From Amoebidium appalachense (Eukaryota > Ichthyosporea), in the NCBI GenBank assembly GCA_963693365.1, contig CAVNZM010000007.1, positions 10,354,001-10,418,000 on the forward strand: a stretch of 64,000 nt of DNA, written 5' to 3'. The position numbers were made by a program, and so were the translations under genes. Below, one piece after another: positions 1 through 33,151 of this stretch; position 1 is the first letter of the stretch; each line of letters begins with the position of its first letter. The notes under the pieces were generated by a model. It was not told where the DNA came from. It did not search any database and saw nothing but the letters and a program-made list of their open reading frames with translations.

Positions 1-93
1 CACACAATGCACGACCCCATCTTACCTTACCCCCCCCCCCCCCCACACACACACACGAACACATCACTCCCACAGCCACCCAGCCCAACTCAC

Positions 94-11131
<11,038 letters not shown>

Positions 11132-12331
11132 ATTTCCTAGCGGGTTGATGTGCTGCGCCACAGTGGTCATATTGCTCCACAGGTTAACAAAACAGTTTTC
11201 ATACCCCTTTTCTTATAATAGCACACAAACAATACCATGAGATGAACAACAAAAAAATTCTCAGACCAGTTTGAACGTGCTCTTTGCCGCGAAGCCAGGT
11301 TTGACGTTCTGCGGCGTGCGCAACTGTCGCAGTGTAAGTTTGATTTGGGCGGTAACGGTCAAACGGATGTGTGGCGCCAAAACATCAAAGAAACCAATCG
11401 TAATCGGGCATCGCTAACCAATCGCAGTAGGCTATGTGAATTCCTGCCAAACGTGACCGCGTGACCTCGAGTGCCGCTCGGCGCCGGCAAGTAGTGTACA
11501 ATCACTCAATACGGGGCAATGGGGCATGTAGTATTTTTATCGAATAAGTATATATATATATATATATATATGTTACTAACTTTGACGTGCTATTTCAGTA
11601 AACTTATCTTTATGGAGCTCAGCTATGCAACTTTATTCAAGGTTGCGGATAAGCGGTTGCTATTTGAGTAGCCAATGGGAAAGATGATAAACTTAATCGC
11701 TGATTAAATTCGCTATGGAGAGGGAAGCAAATGTAAGATAGACTCGCTGTGTATGTACATCTGACTGTATGTAGGCACTTTCAGCAGCTAACCACCAACA
11801 GATAATTACTTAGCAAATGCAAATATAAGTTATAAACTTTATGTGTGATTAATATCATACATTAGTCAATTACCCTGGCAGCCAGTCTCTCGATATGCAC
11901 CCTGTAGTTCAACTGACGTGATGCCAAGAATAACACCTGTAACGTCATTATTGCATAATGCTTTTACCCCTCTCTAGCCCTTCAATCGGAAAAACCACTG
12001 CTTGCGTGCTTTTTTTTGCTGCTGCAGCTGTGACTGGGGCTGAGTGGGGCACCAATACCATGTCCGTGTCACTGTATTTCTGTGTTTCTGTGTTGTCTCC
12101 CCTACAATAGCTGACTGGCACCTCAGTGGCACGCCGCAGACCGACCACTCGATACATCTCAACACTGCCAACAACTTTTAGTTTTGTAGAGGTGTACTGA
12201 ATTTGTGGAAGGGTGTCTTGGTCGTCGCGATCGTGTGGCTTTTTGGTGTACCAGTGTAGTCGGCGTTGGCTTGTTGTTGAGAAGTGAATACAGTTGACTG
12301 TCTGGGAAAGGCTCCCACACTCAAAGCCATT
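11132..12331. promoter_or_regulatory. Divergent promoter region between the BAZ-like gene and the TLC gene
   Basis: This 1.2 kb stretch separates two opposed start codons and is almost free of microsatellites except a short (TA)n at about 11549-11570. It holds a GCGCCAAA E2F-like site (11374-11381), a second TTTGGGCGG-like element near 11344, and two identical CCAATCG boxes at 11394-11400 and 11418-11424. No protein-coding exon could be supported here. Transcription starts cannot be placed from sequence alone. Confidence 0.5.
11374..11424. promoter_or_regulatory. E2F-like site plus paired CCAAT boxes
   Basis: GCGCCAAAA (reverse complement TTTTGGCGC) matches the E2F consensus and sits 13 bp before the first of two CCAATCG boxes spaced 24 bp apart. 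E2F plus NF-Y sites are typical of S-phase genes, which suits a chromatin-assembly partner with a PCNA-box-like motif. Function is inferred from motif match only. Confidence 0.4.
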
Positions 12332-13900
12332 ATGCCACCCAACGTGTCACCCAAGCACCGAAGGGCTATCAGACGGGTGAACGAGAGAGATTCATCTGAG
12401 TCACCTGAGCCTTTTCTTAAACACAAGGAGCTGACGCCACTCGAACCCGTTCAGATTGCCTCCTCTAAGCCCGAACCAAAACAGGCTCGTGAGGATGGTC
12501 CCATCACTGTTGTTGTGGCTGCACTTGGGGCTATGGCGGCTCATAGTTTTGTAGCCGGGTCACCGCTTGAGCCCTTGCAGTCGCTGTTTGGCTGGACGCA
12601 GCTGTACTGGATGCTGGGCCGGTTTGTGGTGCACTTTGCCACCGTGCAAGTAATCAACCACTTCATCACGTAAGATCCCCCCTTCTTCTGTCACCTTCCC
12701 CCCCCCCCCCCCCCCCCCCCCGCCTCTCCCCTCTGTCTCCATATATCTTACTTATCTTGCTATCCGCGCTCTGTGCTGTCCTTAAATAGTCTAGGCACCC
12801 TTCATACTCTGCTTTGTATATATTGAGAAAAGATGCTAAAATGAACTTCAAAGCTTGCCACGTATCCACTCTGATCGGGTGATAACATTCCTCAGTGGTC
12901 CCGGGGTCAATCTTGCTTTCCGAAGGGCTGCGACCCAGAGGATAGCTAGGGCGCTGGTGGCCGGTATTATCCCCTTCGGCTGCCTGGCTGCCATGTACAA
13001 CAACCCGAGCCTGCTGACTGACCCCATCACCACGTTTCCCTCCGAGGGCGAGTACTGGGTCCAGGTAACTGAACCACTGTCCACCCACTGCTAACCTGGG
13101 GGTTAGGGCACTGGCAGGGCAGGACGTGATATGGGAAAGCAGACAGGGAAGGTTTATGAAACGCAAGAGACAGGGTTGGGTTGGAAACTGTGTCGTTGCC
13201 CTGTGAGTGTTAGTTACCGCTTCTGTACCTGCTGTGGCATGTGTGTTCTAGTTAGGTGTCTAAAGTGCTTCTTCCAACTGTCACGGTGTGCTCATTGTGT
13301 AAAACCTGTTCTGAAACCAGTGTGTTTGGCTGCAGGCTGCTTTTGGCTATTTCTGGGGCGACCTCTTTGAGCTGTGGTACTCTGCACGCTACCACGGGCT
13401 GCCGGCGCAGTTCGACCTTGTTCTGCATCACATCATGGGTCTGTTGATGTTTTCTGCGCCAGCACACCAACACCTGCTGGGTGGCCTGTGTGTGCTGGCA
13501 CTGGTTGGGGAGAGTATGGTGTGGGTGTCAGCGTCTATCTTCTTGCTTCGCCTGCTGCAGAAAAACGGCACGGTCACGAACGAGGTACGTGTACATGGAT
13601 GCCTCACATCTTATAGGGTATTCAACTGCTTATAAATACACACAGCAAGAATATATACCTCAGCTGGCTTTCATGCAACAGACGCCCTCCTGATACCTTT
13701 GCAGCAAAGTGGTTGCAGACGAGTCCACGACAAAGATTTGGGCATTGGTTCACAGGTGTCACTTGTGATGGGGTTAACATCTTGTAGTTGGCATCTCCTG
13801 GGTTAGGATGTCATATGTTCATGCATATGCCTATGGTGTGTGCGTGCAGGGGTGGAGCAGTGCAAGCTCAGGAGTGTGTGTGTGTGTAGGGAGGGGCACG

Positions 13901-13937
<37 letters not shown>

Positions 13938-14426
13938 GAGAGAGAGAAGACTGCTAGTTAGTGTGTGCAAGCCCACACTGGCCACATGCACACGTACTGT
14001 ACACAAGCCCTATTCCATGTACATATGTTTGGAAGGGAAAGCTTTGCATGGTGGCAGCACGTGAGCACACTTGATACACATTACTGTACACCACACACAC
14101 AAAAACACACACAGGGATACGTGCACGCACACACATGCGTTTAGGGTTGTTTGTGCGGAAGACTTTACGACACACCGGTGTTATTGGTTTGTGTCCACAA
14201 AGCATGCTAGAGGACGCACACGTATTTAATGGGTTTCGAGTTTTGTGGGTCTGTCAGTTTGACTTTCGTGTGGACACACATGCCACCTTAGTAGACGTTA
14301 TGTGTGTTTGCCTCGTGGTGTCGTATCTCACTGGTGTCTATACATTCTCTTCAATACCTGGCAATCCTCAAGTTCGTTGTGTATGTGCCCACGAGCCTCC
14401 CCCCCCCCCCCCCCCCCCCCCCCCTT

Positions 14427-14457
<31 letters not shown>

Positions 14458-14973
14458 TTGTGTGAATGTGTGAGCTTGGGTGTGTGTGTGCGTGTGGGGG
14501 GGGGGTGTTTGAGGGGGGACGAGGGGGGGTTATAGCTATTTGTTTTTACTTTTATTTTATTTTATTTTATTTTTTTTTTGGGGGGGGGGTTACTTGCACC
14601 GATTGTACCTACTAAAAAGCACGCAGCTTTTCACACACACACTGCTTGCCTGTTATACGTTCACGCACAGAAGCTCCCACACCCACACATTCGCGAGCAC
14701 ACGCGGGCGCGCGCGCACACGCACACACACACACAATCACACAATCACACATAACCACACACGTTTCACCCTGCGTAAACACTATTCCAGCACAGTGGAA
14801 GAGTACAACACATGCCCCCCTCCTCGCCCTGTGACCCCCCCCCCCCCCCATCCCTCCCCCCCTCCCCCCCACAAGCACACAAACACACATATACACACAC
14901 ACACCCTCTTCATCCCATGACACCCAACTTCACCCAACGGTGCTATGCAACCTGGTCTCTGTTTGCACGTGAT

Positions 14974-15045
<72 letters not shown>

Positions 15046-15410
15046 CCTGGCCTGAGAGGTGTATGCTAACTACTTTTCCCGCCACCTCTCAGGATCTGAG
15101 CAACCGCATCCTCAAGGGCCTTGAGATGGTGCGCATCGGCATGATTCTGTCTATGCGCATGCCCACGTGGATATTTGACACTTACAAGATCCTTGCATAC
15201 CGCAACGACATCAGTTCTACGCTGCTCTGTGCAGGCTTGTGTGGTGCGGGGTTTATTCTTCTGATGGACACTTACTGGCTGACACGAATGCTCCAGAACG
15301 TTTTTAGCCAAAGGGGATCACTCTCGGGTATTGACATTGACAACAAGGCACCGGCACCAAAACCGGTTGAGAGAGTTTCGTTGAAGACCCTGACGGCGGG
15401 CACGCAGTAG
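12332..15410 (+). CDS. TLC-domain multi-pass membrane protein
   Basis: Four exons: 12332-12669, 12896-13064, 13336-13584 and 15093-15410 (stop TAG). All phases close, giving 357 aa. The start is the first ATG in frame; the N-terminal ~75 residues are hydrophilic. Hydrophobic segments begin near residue 78 (ITVVVAALGAMAAHSF). The TLC core is in exon 3: FGYFWGDLFELWYSARYHG, then the hallmark double histidine LHHIMGL (H200-H201) and LVGESMVWVSASIF. Later helices follow in exon 4 (AGLCGAGFILLMDTYWL), then a polar tail. TLC (TRAM-LAG1-CLN8) proteins act in ER or plasma-membrane lipid handling, including ceramide synthases and the TLCD/TMEM56 group. The short length and lack of a Hox-like domain favour the TLCD-like group, but substrate cannot be told. 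Intron 3 (1.5 kb) is packed with poly(G), poly(C) and (CA)n. Confidence 0.85.
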
Positions 15411-16051
15411 TGCAAGCAGTGTCATATTTGAAAGGAAATGGACTGGACCAGCGCTGATTGTTTCAGAGTTGCATTTGGTCAGGTGTTTGTTACGAAGGAC
15501 TTTTTACTCTTGGGCTGTTCGTCGTCCTGCTCATATGGGGGGGTGAGGGGGGGGGGGGGGGGGAGGGGGGGGGGGGGAGGATTAAACACGTTTCTTGCTA
15601 GTTCATAACCAGAGTTGAGTATTGGGTTGGATAGAATGTACATCGATAATGTCTGTGTTTTGTACTCCGTATGTATGCAATATGACAACGTGCTCGGCAG
15701 TTTATGGTGGTCGTAATGCATTGTCGCTGTGTTTTGCAACTATCTTGGCCACGTCTAACGAGATATCGAAATATGAAGAAGTAAGTTTCGCAACTCTAGC
15801 TACTGTACACAATCCGAACACTTTTTCTAGACCGATTCAAACGTCATTATGCACGGAATGTCATTTTACAAGTCACGAACATATATAGCCTGTTGCCCTC
15901 GATGATCATCCCACTTGCACGCATTCACGCCAAAAAATAAATAAAGGTTGATGCAGCTATACCATTCATAGTTTCACACGTACACCTGGTGGTGTTGTCA
16001 CAGTGAGAACAAGTATACACGCGTACGTACATGCCATCGGCACCGGGGCAG

Positions 16052-16088
<37 letters not shown>

Positions 16089-16320
16089 AGGCGGCAGTCC
16101 TGCAGCGCTCGGAACTCAAGCTGGCTGAAAGCCCGTACTTACAACAGCAACTGTTGAACTGGAAATATTCATAACTTCTTGCATGCTGCCAGGCTGCACG
16201 CAAGCGCGCAGTACTTGCGACCCTTGAGAGGCCCTTACATGTACCTCTCCGAGTCCAAATCGGAGATAGTTCCGTGTTACTACAGTAGTACTAGGGCGGG
16301 AGAGTAGAGAGGAACTAATA
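15411..16320. other. Downstream region of the TLC gene; no gene seen
   Basis: This stretch holds the probable 3' UTR, a G-rich tract at about 15538-15580, and a poly(C) run at about 16051-16088. No canonical AATAAA close to the stop and no supportable exon was found. Confidence 0.5.
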
Positions 16321-16325
16321 TTAGT

Positions 16326-17131
<806 letters not shown>

Positions 17132-17149
17132 CCTCGGGGGGCGGGGGGG

Positions 17150-17645
17150 GGGGGGGGTCTGAGAGCGAGGTCAGCACAGAAATACAATACTACATACCGG
17201 ATCATGTGAGAGTACAATATGTTGCACTGCACACTGTATTGATTGTACGTACCGTACATGTTGCGCACCACACACGCGCACGCACACAACAATTTTTTTT
17301 TATTTTTTTATTTTATCACGTTTTGTTCCCGGAGGGCCTTTTCAGGCCCTCTAGGGAAACTACCGTCTACCACATAGCACCGACAGTACACTAGTTAAGG
17401 TGCTATCTATGAGTTCAGCTAAGCTAAACCATCCTTCACAACCTAACTATAAGTGCACACTTTGCCCAGGGCTACTACCCCAGCCACGCCGGCAGGAGGC
17501 TCCAGTCCTCCCCTCCATTCAAAACCTAGCAATAAACGTTAACCGAGGGCTCTCATTGGTCGATCTACAGTATTGGGAAGTCCTAAGTGTTGTGGATAGT
17601 ATTTACGGTGGGTATGGGTGGATGGTGGGGTGTGGTGGTGGTGGT

Positions 17646-17689
<44 letters not shown>

Positions 17690-18540
17690 GCTGCCTAACA
17701 TTATGTGTTGTTGTACGTATGCTGTGGCGATATTTTTGTGGACTAAAAGGTGGGTTTTACAGGGCACACTGGGTCTGTGTGTGTTCCGGCAGTCAGAACA
17801 GGCTGGCCGGGTGTGTGTGGGGGGTGTATTTGTTGGTGTCTTGGGTTTTGGGGGAGCCATACTTTTTTTTTTTTACGGGTTGTGGGTATATGGTGGTGTT
17901 TTTGCAATTTGGGGTGGGTGGGGGGGAGTGTTGTGTTCCGTGGGTGCCAAATTTTTGAAAAGAAAAAGGACTGCAACTCTACTGTGATTTTTCCTACGAT
18001 GGCCCGGGTGGTGGTCTTGGTGGTGCTGGTGGCTGCAAGTGGTGGGCCCACCGATCGTAAGCAGATTCCCCGTTCGACCCACTTGATGTCTTCGGGGTCT
18101 GGTGGGTCACCGTTGCCTCCCATCCAGTTTATCCATGCACATTGGTCTACCACCGTGGCTGCCGTATGGTGGTGCTGTGCCGTGGGGGTGTTTGGATGAC
18201 GAGTGTGCAGGACGTTGTGGATGCAGGCTGCGCACGCACACAACAACACACACACAGTTACAGGGGTACACACACACACACACGCACACACACACACACA
18301 CGTACACGCAAGTGTACCCCCCCCTACAGACAGCACACAAACACACACACACACAACACATGTCCGACAGTGCACAGTGCTGCCATGACAGCTCGCAAAT
18401 TTTGGCTATATTTAGCATAATGAGGCTGCCCAGGGATCATCGCACTTTATTGGCCGCTCCCTCTGGCCAATCCGGGAACACAACATGTGCCCCATATGCA
18501 TGATATGTACATCATAATACGGACGAGAGCTACCCCTTAA
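17150..18540. other. Intergenic, mixed unique and low-complexity sequence
   Basis: Contains a 40+ bp poly(G) tract (about 17646-17687), a G/T-rich stretch to about 17940, and interrupted (CA)n at 18240-18360. No splice-consistent coding exon or RNA gene was recognised. Confidence 0.5.
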
Positions 18541-18795
18541 TATTAATGGTACCTACTACGTATACACAGCCACGGCCGCTAAAGCCACACACCTTACAGA
18601 TCTAGACACAGTATCTAAGACAAACATATTGCACTAACGGTTTGTGTATGCGGGTGCTTGCGTTAAATGTGGTGGAGATGCGTGTTTTGTGTTGTGCGTT
18701 TATGAAAAGCGGTCTATGCGTGTGTGTAGGAGGGGAGTGTCGTGAAGGTTGGGATGGGGTGGGAGTTTAGTGCATTAAAGTCTTAAAGGCACGAA

Positions 18796-19170
18796 TCAGA
18801 GAGATTTTGGAGGGTTTGGGGAAAAGGTGGAGGTCAGGGGGGCGGGGGAGTGAGAAGTGGTGACGGAACAGTGGGTGATTGGGTGCACTGCGTTGTAGGC
18901 GTTCGATGTGAAAGTAATAGCGAAGTGCGAGTGTGTGCATGCGATGTGTGGGTTGTGTGAGTGCAAAGATACATTGTCAATCAAATAACCGATATGGGGG
19001 AAGGGGATACCACTACCAACTAAAAACTTAATAACCTCTCCATACTGAAAAGAAATTAAAGGTTTAAGGGCTTCCGGATATACGACGGCAGGGGCTAAGG
19101 CTAAAAGGGGCAAACCATATTCACATAAAGGACGAACATGGGTGAGATGTACCGTCGAGCACGGATCCGA
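18796..19170 (-). pseudogene. Open stretch with weak resemblance to non-LTR reverse transcriptase thumb region
   Basis: Read on the minus strand, the frame is open for over 120 codons without a convincing start. Near its beginning it has HLTHVRPLCEYGLPLLALAP, which resembles the VRP-x-x-EYG pattern just after the catalytic core of many non-LTR (LINE) reverse transcriptases. A plausible hydrophobic continuation follows. No catalytic box was found upstream, so this would be a decayed fragment. It could equally be chance. Confidence 0.2.
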
Positions 19171-19274
19171 GTGAAGGATGAAGCTTCGAAATATGAACTT
19201 CGGGCCGGCAGCAGCTAGGCTTGCCCCTGAAACCTCGAAAAAATCCCTAAATTTTGGGTTAGGTCCACCAATTT

Positions 19275-19601
19275 TTCAACCAGTGGCTCTACAATGCAGC
19301 CAGAACTATAAAAAATACCCACATAAATCCAACGGATCCGTTGGTGGCTCTAGAGGAAATTGTTCTAAAGAAACTTTTGGCACGACGGTTGACCGTCACC
19401 ATGCCAGCCAAAAGCGAATTTCGCACCCTGCCTGACAGGCGGCCTGCTTTTTATTGGATTTGTGCAGAAGGCCCCGGCGATTGGTTGAACTCCCTACAAC
19501 GTCTCTCCCTAGAAATTGCCAACCTGCTAGGGGTACGCCGTCCTTGGAACCAGCCGAGCGTAATCCTTTTTATGAAGAGTTTAGTCAGCCAAAAATACTA
19601 A
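19275..19601 (+). CDS. Unrecognised open reading frame, possibly a decayed element
   Basis: About 108 open codons follow a stop at 19272. They contain WLYNAARTIKNTH, a leucine/arginine-rich helix (EEIVLKKLLARRL) and RPAFYWICAEGPGDWLNSL, ending VSQKY-stop. The composition looks protein-like (varied residues, no simple repeats), unlike most open frames nearby. The first ATG in frame is within the stretch at about 19401; no splice partners were identified. Family unknown. Confidence 0.25.
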   Translation, partial: FNQWLYNAARTIKNTHINPTDPLVALEEIVLKKLLARRLTVTMPAKSEFRTLPDRRPAFYWICAEGPGDWLNSLQRLSLEIANLLGVRRPWNQPSVILFMKSLVSQKY

Positions 19602-20394
19602 AAAGTTAGGCATTTTATATAAAGATACATCAACTCATATTGCAGTTGGCTTCTCAAGGCGAGTCTCTTTGCAGCCGGGTATGCTGTATGTACCGGTCCC
19701 AAACATCCTGGACTCTAGGGAGAGATTGAGCCTTTTCATGATTGGGTGCAATGTCGGTAGCAGCTAGATGAACATAGAGGTTACTGATTGGTGTACAGTA
19801 ATGTACTTCCCTTATATTATATACTAGTTATAGCTTTCATATGCTAGGAAAATGTATTGTTTAGTATTAGAATGCATAAAAAAGAGATAATTAATAAGAT
19901 TTTGACACCAAGGCAACCATACCTCCACCCAACAAAGTATATTTTTCTACTAGTTATTAACTATACTTTAACGTTACAAATGTTACGTTTTTGGTTAGAT
20001 GAATATCATTGCTCCTAATAAAACATACAAATTCCGTGGCTAAAATTGGCCATCATAAAATTACATTTGTCTGCATGTCACACAGGGTTCGAAGGACGGT
20101 GGAGCCCATTAACGGAAGTCGAAATCCCGTTTCGGAAAACCTCTTCGAAAATCGGAATGCTCCGTCGGAGCAGGCCCACCAAAAATCGTAATCATGGCGC
20201 ATCAGTAAACTAGGGCATGCTTATTTGTGCCTATATTGCATCAAAATGTGATTATAATGCATACTCAAAAACCCCTGTGGTTATTAGAGGCCTTCCTGGT
20301 GTTGGCAGTTGAAGCTTTGAAGGAATAAATGGGAAATATGAAGTGCATTAATGCACAATATATATATACATTTTGTCTCCGTATTTAAAAATTC

Positions 20395-20408
20395 TGGGGG
20401 AGGGAAGG

Positions 20409-20452
<44 letters not shown>

Positions 20453-20751
20453 GAGTTGAGGCAGCAACATGGGAAGCTCAGGCAGAAATCGAATGTTTGG
20501 GGGGGAGCTCGAGAGGGGGGGGGGGGGGGGGGAGGGGAAGAAAATCAGGTTGGGTGGTTGTGTCTGTGTTTGTGTGTGTGTGAGTATTTTTCTTTGCAAT
20601 TGTGTGTGTGTGTGTGTGGTGGGTATGTATACACGGTGTGTGTGTCTGTGTGTATGTGTACAGGTGTGGGTGTGTGCATTTGTGTCAGCGGTAATCGGTG
20701 TGTGTGTGTCTATGTTGTGTGCATATGTGCACATGTGCACGTGTGTGTGTG

Positions 20752-20782
<31 letters not shown>

Positions 20783-20983
20783 TCATGACATTGTGTGCAT
20801 GTGTATGTGTGTTTTGTGTCAACGGTTATGGTGTGTGTGTATGTATGTACAGTGTGTGTATGTATGTGTGTGTGTGCGCAGTGTGGTGTGTATGTATGCA
20901 TGCGCAGGGTGTACACATGTGTGTGTCTGTGTATGTGTGTACATGCCAGTGTGGGTGTGCGTGTTTGTACCAACGGTTTCTTG

Positions 20984-21018
<35 letters not shown>

Positions 21019-21069
21019 GCCACGGAGTGTGTGTGCGTGCGCCGTGTACATGGTGTGTGTGTGAAGTGT

Positions 21070-21136
<67 letters not shown>

Positions 21137-21140
21137 GGTG
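20395..21140 (+). repeat. Poly(G) tract followed by degenerate (TG)n block
   Basis: A G-rich tract (about 20412-20451) and a second one (20514-20532) are followed by roughly 580 bp of (TG)n broken by CA, TA and AC steps. The block ends in a pure (TG)n run near 21071-21128. No coding potential beyond Val-Cys dipeptides. Confidence 0.85.
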
Positions 21141-21509
21141 CATAGCATGTGATTGAACAGGGTGGATGCATGTGCACGTTTGTAATACAGTTATCATGAT
21201 CTGAGATAGTATGTGCCTGTGCACGTGTACTAGCCTAGGTCACATGATTGTGTGGTGTCACGGCTGTGTATGTATGTGCATGTGTGTCTTTGAACGGAAC
21301 ACAGTGGTGCACAGTGTGTGTATCGCCTGCCATTGAAGACGCGTGCCACTGATCGTGATACACGTGGCACCTGCACCTGGTGGCCGTCGACTCTGAGCAT
21401 CTAGATCCATTCCATGTTTAGGCCTTCCTGGTACAGGGGGAATGGGGGGGGGGGGGGGGAGGGGAGTACTAGTGGGGGGGGGGGAGGGAGGGATCCGCCT
21501 GAGAGGGGG

Positions 21510-21545
<36 letters not shown>

Positions 21546-22066
21546 GAGGCCAGAGCGGCGGTGGGGGAGAAGGAGGGGCAGGAGGGGCTCTGGGACGTTC
21601 CGATTCGGCCGGGACGATTTTCGGAACTGTGTTTTCAAATATCGGAAATTCCGATTTTTTTTCGTAACTTCGAACCCTGATGTCACAGCATGTGGCCGTC
21701 GAGTCAATCCCATAACTCGGCGAGTTTTGGGATTTATGCTTGTTCACACTTTGCCAATGCGGGTCTGGTGTCAAGCTTGGTGAGTGTTGCCACCTCTGCG
21801 CTACTTATGTTCTTGCTCACCAGTTCTTGCTAACCAGTTGAGTCTAGCTGTAGGACGGCCAAGTTCACAATGAGACTTTATTAATAATAATTGCATTCAT
21901 CTACCTTCGGGCCAGGCTGTGATCGCGAGTGAACCCTTTTGCAGAAACGGTACACGTTTCTAACTTGCTTGCATCACACCCTGGATGATGTAGTATCATC
22001 ACTCTTTTCCACGACCGTAAATGCTGTTACTAACCGACCCCCATCTTTCTAGAGCTGTGATCAAAC
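21141..22066. other. Upstream region of the GH114-like gene
   Basis: Holds two poly(G)/G-rich tracts (about 21440-21545) and then about 370 bp of ordinary sequence before the ATG at 22067. The segment 21590-21690 is rich in CGGAA/TTCCG inverted motifs. No TATA box could be called with confidence. Confidence 0.4.
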
Positions 22067-27979
<5,913 letters not shown>

Positions 27980-28240
27980 AGGATCCACAGTGATCGTGTG
28001 GGGTGAGTCGGCGATGTGTAAGTTTTAGGAACATTTTAGTAGTGACCTCTCCTTGCAGACTGGCCTGGTGCCTGCTAAAAGCTAATCGTTCAGGGCCGAC
28101 TTAGCCCTGCTATTGTAATTATTTTGTCATCGAGCAAGTTGACCTTGCCTTGTTTATTTATCAGAATTATGTGCCCCAACCTGGGCTGGGCTCTGCACAG
28201 CACGTAGTAGTGCTGGCTGCAAGGAGCATGGCATAACAGA

Positions 28241-28246
28241 AATAAA
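28241..28246 (+). terminator. Polyadenylation signal AATAAA of the GH114-like gene
   Basis: Canonical AATAAA lies 262 bp after the stop codon of the GH114-like gene, in ordinary-composition sequence. Confidence 0.6.
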
Positions 28247-28301
28247 CTGTTTAGCAGTGCTCATATTGCAGCACGGTATGCCTATTTTGTCTAAAAAAAA
28301 C

Positions 28302-28377
28302 ATGTTGCAAAAAGCCATGGATAAGCTTTGCAGGCATTGTGTTGCAAAAAGCCATGGATAAGCTTTGCAGGCATTAA
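28302..28377 (+). repeat. 37-bp tandem duplication
   Basis: Two adjacent identical copies of a unit beginning GTTGCAAAAAGCCATGGATA and ending in GCATT. They lie just after the polyadenylation signal of the GH114-like gene. Confidence 0.85.
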
Positions 28378-28721
28378 CATCATCACCTGGGCTGGGCCCG
28401 AATACCGTGGCGTGTCAGACCGGTGCTTGCGAATACCACGGTGTACAGATGGTCATGCTTGCTAACGGTACAAAGGCCAGTGCGCGTTCCCCCTCGCCTC
28501 TTCACCCGCCACCTTCTACTGACTGTGAGCTATATCTGTCAGCCCTAGTGTCCGCGTGGTGTTGCCGCCATCAAAAAGCACCAAGAATGCTACGGGACGT
28601 TCATCATAGCGTGACAGGCCACCTCGTCACACTGCAAACTAACAAATGGAGGCTCAACAGGCTCAACCTCTCTCTCTAAATGTACACATCTGCTCTCTCT
28701 CGCTCATCCCTCTTGCCCCCC

Positions 28722-28758
<37 letters not shown>

Positions 28759-29577
28759 AGCCTCTCCCTATCAAGAATTTCTCAGGCTCTCTCTTTCCCC
28801 CTCCCGATTCCTCACTCTCTCCCTCTTTCTTTCACTCTGCATATATTGTTCACCAAGCACAGCACCGGAAGTAAAAAGGAAAAAACAGTCACGGTGAAGT
28901 TGCCTCAAGCCTTGTGCGCTCAGCCAGAGACTGAGGTGGCACTGGCATTGGCAACCGTCGCATTCCAATGGGTGCGAGCCACATATTTTTCCATCTGCAC
29001 CAATCAGCACGCAGCAATCTTAGTGAGTCTGCATTCCTACGTAATGACCACCTTTGTACCAGCACGGTGAGTCGGTGACCAGCTGCACACAGAACTGATC
29101 AGTCTCAAGGTGTCTCACACCGTGCTGGATTAGAAGGAAGCTTTGTGTTAGCCTTTCTTAGTGACGGGGTATTGCAAAAGTAAGCAAACAAAAAATAAGG
29201 TGGAACGTGGGTTTGCAAACGGAGAGTGAGGAGAGCTTTGTACGGCCCAGTTGCCAAAGATTTGCAGTCGAGAGAGGCTGCGTTCACGCGAAGCCGAGAG
29301 AAAACTGGAGCTACACTGAGCGCTTGTAAAAGCCCAACACCTCAGCTGACGAGGTAATGCCGGTGTATAGTGAAGCGTTATTGTTTTATGCTGTATATAG
29401 GTGAAGTGATATAAAGGGAAAGCAGCAAACTTGAAGAGGAAGTATACAACACTGCTTGCCAAACGGTGGTGGTGGTGGAGAGTTTAAGGGGTTGCTGTTT
29501 GTTGTGACTTAGCACAGAATCATACTAGGCTAATTTTCTGACGTCCAGCTTTTACGCAACAGACCTACGAGAAGAAA
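28378..29577. other. Intergenic region upstream of the G-gamma gene; no gene seen
   Basis: Contains a poly(C) run at about 28724-28758 and CT-rich sequence after it. The rest is unique sequence that should include the G-gamma promoter and 5' UTR. No exon or RNA gene was recognised. Confidence 0.5.
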
Positions 29578-32998
<3,421 letters not shown>

Positions 32999-33018
32999 GC
33001 CCCATGCATGAATGACAA

Positions 33019-33024
33019 AATAAA
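33019..33024 (+). terminator. Polyadenylation signal AATAAA of the G-gamma gene
   Basis: Canonical AATAAA begins 21 bp after the stop codon, suggesting a very short 3' UTR. Confidence 0.65.
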
Positions 33025-33151
33025 CACACGTCTTTTGTAACCCCTTGGGGTCTTCAGGTTGTCGCGATCGTTGGTTACGAGCAGTGGTTTGTGTGTGTGT
33101 GGAGAGCATGTGTGTGTGTGCATTGCATTGAGGTGCTCGTGCAGGTGCCTG

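Larger units (their letters stand above)
18540..20390. other. AT-richer island without microsatellites, possible transposon relics
   Basis: Base composition changes to AT-richer sequence and simple repeats vanish for about 1.8 kb, unlike everything around it. Two unassigned open stretches lie inside (minus 18796-19170 and plus 19275-19601). No terminal repeats or complete element could be delimited. Confidence 0.45.

Noticed and set aside
20080-20200. tRNA gene suggested by GGTTCGAA near 20087
   Set aside because: No cloverleaf or A-box at the right distance could be folded around it.
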